Positions 34,518 through 45,434 of a stretch of DNA of 64,000 bases are shown here, piece after piece. Origin of the DNA: Heracleum sosnowskyi (Eukaryota > Streptophyta > Magnoliopsida > Apiales > Apiaceae); NCBI GenBank assembly GCA_030848705.1, contig CM061240.1, forward strand, positions 121,632,998-121,696,997, in the 5' to 3' direction. The position numbers were made by a program, and so were the translations under genes. Under the pieces are notes generated by a model, which ran no database searches, had not been told where the DNA came from, and was given only the letters and a program-made list of their open reading frames with translations. Each line of letters starts with the position of its first letter. Positions within the stretch are counted from its first letter, which is position 1.

Positions 34518-35219
34518 TGGAGAACCATTGACGGAAAGTTCCCGGATTTTGATGGTGAAGTAAGAAACCTGCGACTTGGACTTTGCGCGGATGGCATTAA
34601 TCCGTATCGTACTCTCAGCTCTTCACATAGCACTTGGCCGGTTCTTCTAACGGTTTATAACTTGCCTCCTTGGTTATGCATGAAGCGCAAGTATATCATG
34701 TTGACATTATTAATCCCCGGTCCTAAAGAAGCCGGAAATAACATAGATGTTTATCTTCAGCCACTTATTGAGGATCTGAAGTTATTGTGGGATGAAGGTC
34801 AGATGATATATGATGCATACAGCCAAACAAATTTCACTTTGCGTGCCATGATTTTTTGCACTATAAGCGATTTTCCTGGCTATGGAAACCTTTCAGGGTA
34901 CACTATCAAAGGAGCTAAAGCTTGTCCGATTTGTGAAGATTCTACGATTGACCTTCATTTAAACAATTGCAAAAAAAATGTATATATGGGTCATCGTACA
35001 TTTCTTCACCGTAATCACCCTTATCGTAAGAGGAAAAAGTCTTTCGATGGGACTATCGAGACTCGAGTAGCTCGTTTGCCTTTGACCGGGAAGGATATTT
35101 TTGAACGAGTTAAAGATATTAATGTTGTACTTGGAAAGTTGTATAAAAAGCCAACTCCGAATAGTCTTTGGAAGAAGAGATCTATATTTTGGGATCTTCC
35201 ATACTGGGAACACTTGTAA
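34518..35219 (+). CDS. TNP2-like transposase, central Transposase_21 domain
   Basis: It continues the same frame after TAG 34515. VRNLRLGLCADGINPY, LPPWLCMKRKYIMLTLLIPG and YGNLSGYTIKGAKACPICED are hallmarks of the Transposase_21 family (En/Spm). It ends at TAA 35217-35219 in DLPYWEHL, where relatives continue LVRH; the frame remains open beyond. Thus a second single nonsense change interrupts the gene. The catalytic acidic residues cannot be assigned by eye. Confidence 0.9.
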   Translation, partial: WRTIDGKFPDFDGEVRNLRLGLCADGINPYRTLSSSHSTWPVLLTVYNLPPWLCMKRKYIMLTLLIPGPKEAGNNIDVYLQPLIEDLKLLWDEGQMIYDAYSQTNFTLRAMIFCTISDFPGYGNLSGYTIKGAKACPICEDSTIDLHLNNCKKNVYMGHRTFLHRNHPYRKRKKSFDGTIETRVARLPLTGKDIFERVKDINVVLGKLYKKPTPNSLWKKRSIFWDLPYWEHL

Positions 35220-36029
35220 GTTAGACACTGTCTTGATTTTATGCATATTGAAAAAAATGTCTGTGAAAGCATTGTCGGGACACTTTTGAATATTTCGGGT
35301 AAGACAAAGGATGGGATCAAAGCCAGAAAAGACATGCAAGAAATGGGTATACGGGTAGTGTTAGCGCCTCAACAATCCGGTAATCGTGCATATCTACCTC
35401 CAGCTTGTTTTACTTTGTCTAGAAAAGAGAAAATCAGCTTTTGTGAGTGTTTATCTAGTGTGAAAGTTCCAACTGGCTATTCCTCAAACCCAAAAAACAT
35501 TGTTTCAATGAAAGATTTGAAGCTGGTAGGGATGAAGTCGCATGATTGTCATCTGTTAATGCAACATCTATTACCAGTTGCAATTCGGGGCATATTGTCA
35601 AAGCACGTGAGATTGGTTATCACCAAATTGTGTCTTTTCTTTAATGCTATATGCAGTAAGGTGATTGATCCCATGACATTGGATAAATTACAAGCTGATA
35701 TTATTGAGACACTTTGTGAATTTGAAATGTACTTTGTTCATTCATTATTTGACATTATGGTGCATTTAGTGATTCACCTAGTTAGAGAGATTAAAATTTG
35801 TGGTCCATTATATATGAGAAATATGTATCCTTTTGAGAGATTCTTGTGTATCTTAAAAGCATATGTAAGAAATCGACGTCTACCTGAAGCAAGCATAGTT
35901 GAAGGGTATTCGGTTGAAGAGACTATTGAATTTTGCATAGACTATTTAGCATCTGTCGATCCCGTTGGAATTCCAAGATCTCGTCATGAAGGAAGGCTTG
36001 ATATCAAGGTACATTGGGACATAAAATGA
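35220..36029 (+). CDS. TNP2-like transposase, DUF4218 region
   Basis: The frame continues after TAA 35217 with FMHIEKNVCESIVGTLL, then LKLVGMKSHDCHLLMQHLLP, and RNMYPFERFLCILKAYVRNR, the pattern of the DUF4218 domain that follows Transposase_21 in plant CACTA proteins. Near 36005 one base appears to be missing and the frame shifts, giving a premature TGA at 36027-36029. From 35645 the sequence is repeated at 36707. Confidence 0.88.
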   Translation, partial: VRHCLDFMHIEKNVCESIVGTLLNISGKTKDGIKARKDMQEMGIRVVLAPQQSGNRAYLPPACFTLSRKEKISFCECLSSVKVPTGYSSNPKNIVSMKDLKLVGMKSHDCHLLMQHLLPVAIRGILSKHVRLVITKLCLFFNAICSKVIDPMTLDKLQADIIETLCEFEMYFVHSLFDIMVHLVIHLVREIKICGPLYMRNMYPFERFLCILKAYVRNRRLPEASIVEGYSVEETIEFCIDYLASVDPVGIPRSRHEGRLDIKVHWDIK

Positions 36030-36598
36030 TCTCTCCTAGCACTGAAATATGTGAAAGAGCCCATCTGTTTGTATTGCAACACATGACAGAAGTTAATCAT
36101 TACTTACAAGAACATATAGGCCTGATTCGACAAATGCATCCCTCTAAGAGTGGCAAGTGGATTACAAATGAACACAATCGCACATTTGTTAAATGGTTTA
36201 AAGATCGAGTAATGTCCCAATATTCAGAAAGTCCTACCACCATTTCTAATACACTGAATGGTTAGCATATGGCCCCGACATACCAGTGACATCTTATGAA
36301 GGATATGATGTTAATGGGTATACTTTCTATACACAATGTCAAGATAACAAGAGCACCGTACAGAATATCGGAGTATGTGTAGAAGCTTCTTCAACAGAGT
36401 TTGATAGAGGCAAGTCCATTACATCACGGGATATAAAAAAGTCATATTATGGGGTGATTGAAGAAATTTGGGAGCTCGACTACAAAGATTTTAAAGTTAC
36501 GCTCTTTAGATGTAAATGGTTTGATGACGGGCGTGGTGTTCGAGTGGACGAGTCAGGCTTCACTTTGGTTGACTTTAGCAGATTTGGTCATGTAGATG
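36005..36598 (+). pseudogene. TNP2-like transposase, C-terminal DUF4216 region, first copy
   Basis: In shifted frames the sequence encodes GHKMISPSTEICERAHLFVL, then VTSYEGYDVNGYTFYTQCQ and GVIEEIWELDYKDFKVTLFR with CKWFDDGRGVRVDESGFT, matching DUF4216. A frameshift near 36005 and another near 36255 separate the pieces. The coding sequence stops at 36598, where the first copy of the CACTA-B left terminus begins. Both frameshifts are present in the second copy at 37067-37660, so they predate the duplication. Confidence 0.85.
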
Positions 36599-36706
36599 CA
36601 CTACAAGAATAATTGAATCAGACAAGGCTTTTTGCCCGTTGTCTGATGTCCTAGAAAACCGTTGTCTATTGAGATGCCGTCTGTTACGCAACATTATTTG
36701 ACATTA

Positions 36707-37660
36707 TGCTATATGCAGTAAGGTGATTGATCCCATGACATTGGATAAATTACAAGCTGATATTATTGAGACACTTTGTGAATTTGAAATGTACTTTGTT
36801 CATTCATTATTTGACATTATGGTGCATTTAGTGATTCACCTAGTTAGAGAGATTAAAATTTGTGGTCCATTATATATGAGAAATATGTATCCTTTTGAGA
36901 GATTCTTGTGTATCTTAAAAGCATATGTAAGAAATCGACGTCTACCTGAAGCAAGCATAGTTGAAGGGTATTCGGTTGAAGAGACTATTGAATTTTGCAT
37001 AGACTATTTAGCATCTGTCGATCCCGTTGGAATTCCAAGATCTCGTCATGAAGGAAGGCTTGATATCAAGGTACATTGGGACATAAAATGATCTCTCCTA
37101 GCACTGAAATATGTGAAAGAGCCCATCTGTTTGTATTGCAACACATGACAGAAGTTAATCATTACTTACAAGAACATATAGGCCTGATTCGACAAATGCA
37201 TCCCTCTAAGAGTGGCAAGTGGATTACAAATGAACACAATCGCACATTTGTTAAATGGTTTAAAGATCGAGTAATGTCCCAATATTCAGAAAGTCCTACC
37301 ACCATTTCTAATACACTGAATGGTTAGCATATGGCCCCGACATACCAGTGACATCTTATGAAGGATATGATGTTAATGGGTATACTTTCTATACACAATG
37401 TCAAGATAACAAGAGCACCGTACAGAATAGCGGAGTATGTGTAGAAGCTTCTTCAACAGAGTTTGATAGAGGCAAGTCCATTACATCACGGGATATAAAA
37501 AAGTCATATTATGGGGTGATTGAAGAAATTTGGGAGCTCGACTACAAAGATTTTAAAGTTACGCTCTTTAGATGTAAATGGTTTGATGACGGGCGTGGTG
37601 TTCGAGTGGACGAGTCAGGCTTCACTTTGGTTGACTTTAGCAGATTTGGTCATGTAGATG
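36707..37660 (+). pseudogene. second copy of the TNP2 DUF4218-DUF4216 segment
   Basis: It is nearly identical to 35645-36598 and encodes MIDPMTLDKLQADIIETLCE through HVDA with the same two frameshifts. It lacks the N-terminal domains. It directly abuts the CACTA-B left end at 37661, and its frame resumes after CACTA-B at 45435, so this copy, not the first, is continuous with the transposase 3' end. Confidence 0.9.
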
Positions 37661-38220
37661 CACTACAAGAATAATTGAATCAGACAAGGCTTTTTGCCCG
37701 TTGTCTGATGTCCTAGAAAACCGTTGTCTATTGAGATGCCGTCTGTTACGCAGCTCAGACAACGGACGCGTCCGTTGTCTGATTCCCTACAGACAACGGT
37801 TTTGGTCTTAGAAAACGTTGTCTGAAACGCGTGAACAACAACGGTTGTTGTAGAAACCATTGTCTGACAAATAAATCAACAATTGTTTATTAACTAGAAA
37901 ATGTTGTTATTTTAATTTTCAGACAAGGCTTTATTTTCCAAAAGAGTGTTGTGTGATCTAAATATTTACGACGGTTTTAGTAGAATAACCTCATTGTCTT
38001 AATAGTTTAACACAATGGTTTCCTTTCTAAAAACTGTTGTCTATTCTTGACTTGCACAATTGTTTTCTTTAAATACCTGTTGTCTGAAAGCTGTTAGGCA
38101 ATGGTTTAAAAAGATAAACATGTTTGAACATTAGCAGAACCACAACAGTTTTTGTTTCTAAAACACTTGTTTCTGATTTTGATAGACAACGGTATTGGAC
38201 AAAAAACAATCTAATAAGCT
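37661..38220. repeat. left subterminal repeats of CACTA-B
   Basis: CAGACAACGG, CCGTTGTCTG and weaker variants (AACAACGGTT, CACTTGTTTCTG) are spread through this stretch in both orientations. The first 92 bp also occur at 36599-36690. Confidence 0.85.
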
Positions 38221-38612
38221 AGATTTTTGTGCAACAAAAAATCTTTAATAAACAAAATTTCCCAGATTTCAAATTCAATATGAACCCAAACATGACTTAA
38301 TAACTTTATTATTAGTACTTACACTGGAAAAAATACATCTACAATGCTTAGAAATTCTCAATCTAATAAGTCAGAGTGTACAAGTAAAGCTGATGGTATG
38401 ATGCAGTGTCAAAAATGAATACTCTATTTCTCTACACAAGTTCGACGAAACCTAACATTTATATTCCGAAAAACCTCCACCTTTTTCACTTCTTATACAC
38501 TCATGCCAGCACCTCTGAAACACCACAGGGACGCAGCAAAGGCTCATCAGTCTAGATGATTTTTAAAGCCTGCAGCACCATGAAACAAGTAAAAAACTGC
38601 ACATGAATGATC

Positions 38613-39188
38613 TAGGTACAGAACATCAGAATAGCCTTTGGCTTTTGCAGAACTTTGTGCCTTGAGGACCTAAAATTATAATTAAAAATCACGACAAGAT
38701 TAGATACTCAACATCATATTATGCCATAAAGTTTGCCAAATGGTTCTCATGTTTTTTTTAAAAAATTAAACAAGGAACAATTCACCCATATCACCATAAA
38801 AGTATGAACAAAGATTAAGATAAGACAGACTTCTGCATAAACAATTTGAACCATATAGCTTCCTTACCGAAAAAGGATCACAAAATGTTTTTAGGGCATA
38901 AAGCATAAATTAGAAAAACTAGAATAATCATCAATCAAAAGTGAGAGAAGGCAAGGTGAGCATCCAGAATCCCGTGTGCAAATCAGCATTGAGTGCATCT
39001 AGCATAACTCCAAACTTAATTTAATATATAGAAACAAGGCAATACTACGACCTAACTATTAACCAGCAAGAAACTATACGAAAGCTTACTGCAGCATAGT
39101 TTCCTATCGTTTTCACACATCTAGTACCACCAGGGGTTGCCCGATGTGTTTCAGTTTCAACCATCAAATCAATTGGAGACAAGCCATC
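38613..39188 (-). pseudogene. captured exons of a branched-chain amino-acid aminotransferase
   Basis: Two minus-strand exons are visible. Exon 39188-39090 encodes DGLSPIDLMVETETHRATPG followed by GTRCVKTIGNYAA; exon 38669-38613 encodes VLKAQSSAKAKGYSDVLYLD. Together they match the fold-type IV PLP enzyme motif ATPGGT-GVKTIGNYAAVLKAQ-AKAKGYSDVLYLD of plant BCATs. The first G of the family GGVKTIGNY is changed (RCVKTIGNY). The intron between them has GTAAGC and TTTTAG ends, and exon 1 is preceded by ATGTCAG. The remainder of the enzyme, including the PLP-binding lysine region, is absent. Confidence 0.85.
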
Positions 39189-39450
39189 CTGACATCATGT
39201 AAGCAAAAAAATAAAGGATTCAGACCAAGGTATCTTATAAAACATAGGTCCCATACATAAGAGAAGTGCGTCACTTCACCTATCAGGGGAGACTTTAAAG
39301 AATTTACAGTCGACACCTATCATTTGAATGTACAAACCTTTTACCTTGAAATAATTACCAACAGGAGAAACGTAAATCAAAAAGGTGAATTCAGGAGCTA
39401 TGGACTTCTGGCACACGTATTTATATGTGAAAAAATACTAGGGTAATTAC

Positions 39451-39960
39451 CTGAGCAACCAGCTCATGGATACTTCTTTTGCTAAGAATTCTACTACAAG
39501 ATTCACCAGACCCTACAGCAGCTGCTGCACCAGAAGGATTCTGTTGGATAGCACTAGATTGTATCATTGGCTGAGAGGATATTTTCTGATTCCCAGTTCC
39601 CTGACCTCTTGTGATCTGTTGTTGATGGGGCAAAGACTGTTGGATTCTTGATGGTGGGAATTGTTGGCCATAATGCTCTTGCTGCTGATGGGAGAGTGCA
39701 GATTGTGATTGTTGACCAGGGGATATTTGCTGCTGTTGTTGCTGAGCATTTGCAATGGGAAGATGATGCAGAGGTAGGACGGATCTTTGTTGCGATGGCT
39801 GCGTACTTGATGGTGGTCTAAATTGTGTGGGTGGCAATGGAGGCTTCCCTTGGGATCCAGAAGGTAGCCACGGCTGATTATGAGGCTGCAAACTCTGTGA
39901 TGAACTAGGCAATCCCACAGATGAAGCTCTCACGAGGCTATGGCTTTGGAAATTCTGCAT
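39451..39960 (-). pseudogene. TAF12: captured TAF12 (TFIID subunit 12) exon
   Basis: The minus strand encodes a glutamine/proline/serine-rich region (LQPHNQPWLPSGSQGKPPLP, later AQQQQQQISPGQQSQ) leading to GAAAAVGSGESCSRILSKRS and IHELVAQ. The last part is the start of the TAF12 histone-fold domain (R-LSKR-I-ELV-Q), and a GTAATT donor follows exactly after the VAQ codons. TAF12 pairs with TAF4 in TFIID. The rest of the histone fold is missing, so no TFIID function is expected. The ATG at 39960 probably lies partly in intron sequence (acceptor TGCAG before AATTTCC), so it is not a natural start. Confidence 0.85.
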
Positions 39961-40859
39961 TATAGATTAAGCAACATGATACCAAATCCAAACCAAAAAT
40001 ATTCCTACTTGGCTAAACATATCTAAAAATCACCAGGTGAATTAGGCAGTAATGGTAAATATATAAATTCTTAACATCCACTTCGACACGTAAGAATGCT
40101 AAAAGAGCACTCAGAAAGATACTAATGGAAATTTCTATTATGAGAGACAAATGCACTTTTTCCCATTAGACTGAGCAACAATTTACATTCACATCACTAA
40201 AATTAGTGTTTTATTAAACTAAAATTCCTATTTACATTCGCATCACTAAAATTAGTGTTTTATTAAACTAAAATTCCTTACTGAACAGAACACTATAAAT
40301 ATTGTGACTTGTCAACTCATTCAACAAACTAAAAAAGTTGCAAGTGAGTACCATGTGGAGTGTAAAATGTAAATATCATATGAACTTTGTCCAAGTGACA
40401 ATCCAGATAGAAAGATATTAGTACAGAAATTACAAACGGTACGTTTAATAAAGAAATATCCCCATTATCTCTTCCAGAGTGAACGGTAACGTCGGTAAGG
40501 GTCAAGAGCGGGTCTGTATTTGAAAGTTTCAACAACAAAAAAGTTCATTCACCACTAACAAGTAACAACCCTGTAACACCCGGTACAACCACCCATAATA
40601 ACTGCTATCAATCATATAAGAAAATCAAGTAATATGCTGTCACAGACCCAACATATGTATACATACACACACGAACTATAACTTCACAATTAAAAACTGA
40701 AGATGGAAAATCACTTACGGGTGATGAACCAAACCTTTGAGCAAGGGCTCTAGATCTGTTTAAAAGAAGTAAAATAGAAAATTAAAATTTCGAAATTCAA
40801 AAATTCAAAATGAATTCAAAACCACTTACAAATTGTTGAGATTAGTGATGAACCAAACT

Positions 40860-41170
40860 TTTGAGCAAGGGGCTTCGTCAAATTAACACGATTCGAGCAA
40901 TTGCACAACTAATTAACACGATTTAGAACTAGGGTTTCAACATCTAGATTTGTATATGTCTGTGTGTATCGGTGTGTGTGTGTGTGTGTGTGTTTTTTGA
41001 GAGAATGAAACGTATGTGTGTTTGAAATGTTTGTGTTTTGAGTTGAGAGAGAGGCAATAGAGATCGAGATAGAAAGAGAAAAGCAGGGTAGTGAAAGAGG
41101 GGGAATAAAGATTTGGTTAAGGGGGGAAAGGTCGGGGAGGGGGGAAGTAAAAATTTGGCAAAGGTGGGAA
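40860..41170 (-). promoter_or_regulatory. putative leader/promoter segment of the CACTA-B cargo
   Basis: On the minus strand the sequence is pyrimidine-rich (CCTTTCCCCCCTTAACC, CTCTCTCTCAACTC) and then contains an AC repeat and GTTGAAACCCTAGTTC, typical of plant 5' leaders. A TTAAGGGGGGAAA core on the plus strand is shared with the matching segment of CACTA-A. 39961-40859 between it and the TAF12 exon shows no further recognised exon and is probably intronic, with a 65-bp direct repeat near 40190-40270. Confidence 0.35.
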
Positions 41171-41216
41171 ATGTGTTTTTGTTATAAAGAGATATAACTT
41201 TGTATGTTATTTAATT

Positions 41217-43665
41217 TTTTTTGAAAAGTTGATATAACTTCTGTAATATCATTAAATTACATAGATCTCGATATCCATATGGTTGGATCATCGATAAATA
41301 TTTTTAAAAAAATCGAAACATCAATCTGGGACGAAACACTAGTTAGAAGTACTGGTCAAATCACTATTGACCATTAAGATCTCAAACCAAATAAATTTAT
41401 TTTTTTCTAAAACTTTTGTAATATCATTAAATTACATATATCTCGATATCCATACGGTTGGATCGTCGATAAATATTTTTAAAAAAATAGAAAAATCAAT
41501 CCGGGACGAAACATAACAATCTATTCTAGTGTTCTAACGTTTTTGAAAAGATGCGGCACAACCGGGCCTTGTTATTTTTTGATTATTTTTTCCCAACACT
41601 AGAATGAGTACTGATTAACATCCGTACGGTTGGATCATCGAAGAAATCATTTAAAAAAAATATTCAGTGAATCTGACACCTGTCCCGTTCCCAAAAGTAG
41701 TAGTGTTCCAACGTTTTTGAAAAGATGCGGCACAACCGGGCCTTGTTATTTTTTGATTATTTTTTCCCAACACTAGAATGAGTACTGATTAACATCCGTA
41801 CGGTTGGATCGTCGAAGAAATCATTTAAAAAAAATATTCAGTGAATCTGACACGTGTCCCGTTCCCAAAAGTAGTAGTGTTCCAACGTTTTTGAAAAGAT
41901 GCGGCACAACCGGGCCTTGTTATTTTTTGATTATTTTTTCCCAACACTAGAATGAGTACTGATTAACATCCGTACGGTTGGATCGTCGAAGAAATCATTT
42001 AAAAAAAATATTCAGTGAATCTGACACGTGTCTCGTTCCCAAAAGTAGTAGTGTTCCAACGTTTTTGAAAAGATGCGGCACAACCGGGCCTTGTTATTTT
42101 TTGATTATTTTTTCCCAACACTAGAATGAGTACTGATTAACATCCGTACGGTTGGATCGTCGAAGAAATCATTTAAAAAAAATATTCAGTGAATCTGACA
42201 CGTGTCTCGTTCCCAAAAGTAGTAGTGTTCCAACGTTTTTGAAAAGATGCGGCACAACCGGGCCTTGTTATTTTTTGATTATTTTTTCCCAACACTAGAA
42301 TGAGTACTGATTAACATCCGTACGGTTGGATCGTCGAAGAAATCATTTAAAAAAAATATTCAGTGAATCTGACACGTGTCTCGTTCCCAAAAGTAGTAGT
42401 GTTCCAACGTTTTTGAAAAGATGCGGCACAACCGGGCCTTGTTATTTTTTGATTATTTTTTCCCAACACTAGAATGAGTACTGATTAACATCCGTACGGT
42501 TGGATCGTCGAAGAAATCATTTAAAAAAAATATTCAGTGAATCTGACACATGTCTCGTTCCCAAAAGTAGTAGTGTTCCAACGTTTTTGAAAAGATGCGG
42601 CACAACCGGGCCTTGTTATTTTTTGATTATTTTTTCCCAACACTAGAATGAGTACTGATTAACATCCGTACGGTTGGATCGTCGAAGAAATCATTTAAAA
42701 AAAATATTCAGTGAATCTGACACCTGTCCCGTTCCCAAAAGTAGTAGTGTTCCAACGTTTTTGAAAAGATGCGGCACAACCGGGCCTTGTTATTTTTTGA
42801 TTATTTTTTCCCAACACTAGAATGAGTACTGATTAACATCCGTACGGTTGGATCGTCGAAGAAATCATTTAAAAAAATATTCAGTGAATCTGACACGTGT
42901 CTCGTTCCCAAAAGTAGTAGTGTTCCAACGTTTTTGAAAAGATGCGGCACAACCGGGCCTTGTTATTTTTTGATTATTTTTTCCCAACACTAGAATGAGT
43001 ACTGATTAACATCCGTACGGTTGGATCGTCGAAGAAATCATTTAAAAAAAATATTCAGTGAATCTGACACGTGTCCCGTTCCCAAAAGTAGTAGTGTTCC
43101 AACGTTTTTGAAAAGATGCGGCACAACCGGGCCTTGTTATTTTTTGATTATTTTTTCCCAACACTAGAATGAGTACTGATTAACATCCGTACGGTTGGAT
43201 CGTCGAAGAAATCATTTAAAAAAAATATTCAGTGAATCTGACACGTGTCTCGTTCCCAAAAGTAGTAGTGTTCCAACGTTTTTGAAAAGATGCGGCACAA
43301 CCGGGCCTTGTTATTTTTTGATTATTTTTTTCCAACACTAGAATGAGTACTGATTAACATCCGTACGGTTGGATCGTCGAAGAAATCATTTAAAAAAAAT
43401 ATTCAGTGAATCTGACACATGTCTCGTTCCCAAAAGTAGTAGTGTTCCAACGTTTTTGAAAAGATGCGGCACAACCGGGCCTTGTTATTTTTTGATTATT
43501 TTTTCCCAACACTAGAATGAGTACTGATTAACATCCGTACGGTTGGATCGTCGAAGAAATCATTTAAAAAAAATATTCATTGAATCTGACACGTGTCTCG
43601 TTCCCAAAAGTAGTAGTGTTCCAACGTTTTTGAAAAGATGCGGCACAACCGGACCTTGTACGTTT
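41217..43665. repeat. 174-bp satellite array in CACTA-B (12 uniform units plus diverged flanking ones)
   Basis: GTAGTAGTGTTCCAACG recurs at 41697, 41871, 42045, 42219, 42393, 42567, 42741, 42914, 43088, 43262, 43436 and 43610, i.e. 174 bp apart with one 173. Each unit contains CATCCGTACGGTTGGATC and TTCCCAACACTAGAATGAG; read on the minus strand this aligns with the CACTA-A satellite. Two diverged monomers (41217-41527) precede the uniform part. Sites differing between units (CCTGTCCC, CGTGTCTC, CATGTCTC) show a weak five- to six-unit periodicity. Confidence 0.95.
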
Positions 43666-43789
43666 TTGTCAAGTTCAATGTAGCGGCGTCTGTGTACAAG
43701 CCGATACAATGATTGTGGAGGGTAATGATAAAAATATTGAGCATGCTTCACAACTATTTTATGGTTTTTTTTTAATTTTTTTAACTATG

Positions 43790-45434
43790 TTGTTAAGTAT
43801 AATAACGAGGATAATACGAAAGTCTTAATATGATAAGAGAACTACAAACTATGATATCCGGCTTAATTAAGAATATTATCCTATAATTAAGTGTGTCAAT
43901 TAAACATAAACTTTATTATTCAAACAAAGTTCACAATTAAAGTTTGTCACGAACGAGAAATTCAAAAAAAAAAAAAAAAAGTCACACAACTGTTTTTAAG
44001 TTGTAAAACTGTTGTAGTAAAATCATTCAGACAACAGTTTATAAATAAAAAACCGTTGTGGTAATCACACAACGGTTTCTACAAAAAAAACCGCCGTGGA
44101 AAGTAAAGTACAACAAAGGTTTATTCTTAAAAAAACCGTTGTGTGTTTTTTTTATAAAACTTTTGTTTATACCTTTGCCTAACTTATTTTTTACACTTCT
44201 TTGAAGATACCGAACATGTTATTGATTGAAAATTTTATAAAATAATACTTATAATAATAGATTGTGCTTAGGGTTTTGTGGTTTAGGGGTTACGATTTAG
44301 GGGTTACGACTTAGGGGTTATGTTAGTTTACACACGAAATTATGTAAGTCATGTATAAGCGAGACTGTACGCCATTCCCGACTTGTATGTTTAGTAAATT
44401 GTGTGGTGTCCTTGGTCCGACAAAGAAAAATATGTACATTTTATATGTTGTTAAGTATAATAACGAGGATAATATGAAAGTCTTAATATGATAAGAGAAC
44501 TACAAACTATGATATCCGGCTTAATTAAGAATATTATCCTATAATTAAGTGTGTCAATTAAACATAAACTTTATTATTCAAACAAAGTTCACAATTAAAG
44601 TTTATCACGAACGAGAAATTCAAAAAAAAAAAAAAAAAGTCACACAACTGTTTTAAGTTCCAAAACAGTTGTAGTAAAATCATTCAGACAACAGTTTATA
44701 AATAAAAAACCGTTGTGGTAAACTACAGAATGTTCTTTGGTTGTTTGGTTGTTTGGTTTTGCCTTTGAAATTGCAAACTACAGAATGTTCTTGTGAATTA
44801 GTGTTAATGTATGCAGTATTGATTGGTTTTGCCTTTGAAACTTTGGCAGGGGGTTTACTTCTTTATATTATTTTTTTTTTAATATTTTTAACTATCAGAC
44901 AACGGTTTATGTAAGCTAAACAATTGTGTGACAGCAACATATTTAACAGCAAAAACCATTGTCTCTAAGATTTCAATTGGACAACGGTATGCAGAAACTA
45001 TTGTGTGAATTAAGTATAGTCCACATACAAGAAAAACACTTGTCTGATTCTAACAACGGTTTACAAAACCATTGTCTGAAGTTTCTTCAGACAATGGTTT
45101 TGTAAACCGTTGTTAGAATCAGACAAGTGTTTATTCAAACTGTTGTGTGACATCCATTTAAGTAACAAAAAAAAAAACACTTGTCTGTTTTTAACAACGG
45201 TTTATGAAACACTTGTCTGACCTTTCTTCAGACAACGGTTTTATAATTCCGTTGTGTAAAGCCTCTGCTTTACTCCTTCTAATAGACAATGGTTTTAGAA
45301 ACCGTTGTGGAAGTTCTTTCAGACAACAGACAGATTTTGCAAAAACAAAAACCGTTGTGTGAAAATTTCAAACAATGCTTTTACTGTCGACCGTTGTCTG
45401 ATAAGTGTCGTCTGTTTCAGTTTTTCTTGTAGTG
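43790..45434. repeat. right subterminal region of CACTA-B with an internal duplication
   Basis: A block of about 270 bp (TGTTGTTAAGTATAATAACG to ATAAAAAACCGTTGTGG) occurs at 43790-44065 and again at 44450-44722. After that, CAGACAACGG, CACTTGTCTG and CCGTTGTGTG motifs fill the sequence to the terminal CTTGTAGTG. Confidence 0.85.
45034..45132. other. 99-bp near-perfect palindrome (48-bp arms, TTT loop)
   Basis: The left arm 45034-45081 (starting AAACACTTGTCTGATTC) is exactly complementary to 45085-45132, separated by TTT. The arms contain subterminal CACTTGTCTG, AACAACGG and CATTGTCTG motifs. It could form a hairpin or cruciform. Confidence 0.92.

Larger units (their letters stand above)
35645..37752 (+). 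repeat. recent tandem duplication spanning the left junction of CACTA-B
   Basis: 35645-36690 is repeated at 36707-37752, an offset of 1062 bp, with one difference seen (CAGAATATCGG against CAGAATAGCGG). Each copy holds about 954 bp of transposase sequence plus the first ~92 bp of CACTA-B. The 16-base joint 36691-36706, extended into the next copy, reads ATTATTTGACATTATG, which also occurs at 35744-35759 inside the unit, so the joint looks templated. Confidence 0.95.
37661..45434. mobile_element. CACTA-B: non-autonomous CACTA transposon (7.8 kb) inside the CACTA-1 transposase gene
   Basis: It starts CACTACAAGAATAATTG and ends TTTTTCTTGTAGTG with target duplication ATG (37658-37660, 45435-45437). 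Subterminal CAGACAACGG repeats and end organisation match CACTA-A, including GTCTGTTACGC-GCTCAGACAACGG near the left end. It contains leftward captured exons of an aminotransferase and TAF12, a leader-like segment and a 174-bp satellite array, but no transposase. It sits between the HVD and DPF codons of the DUF4216 region. Confidence 0.95.

Noticed and set aside
36599..36690. A separate short CACTA end as an independent insertion
   Set aside because: It is the first copy of the duplicated block, identical to the true left end at 37661.
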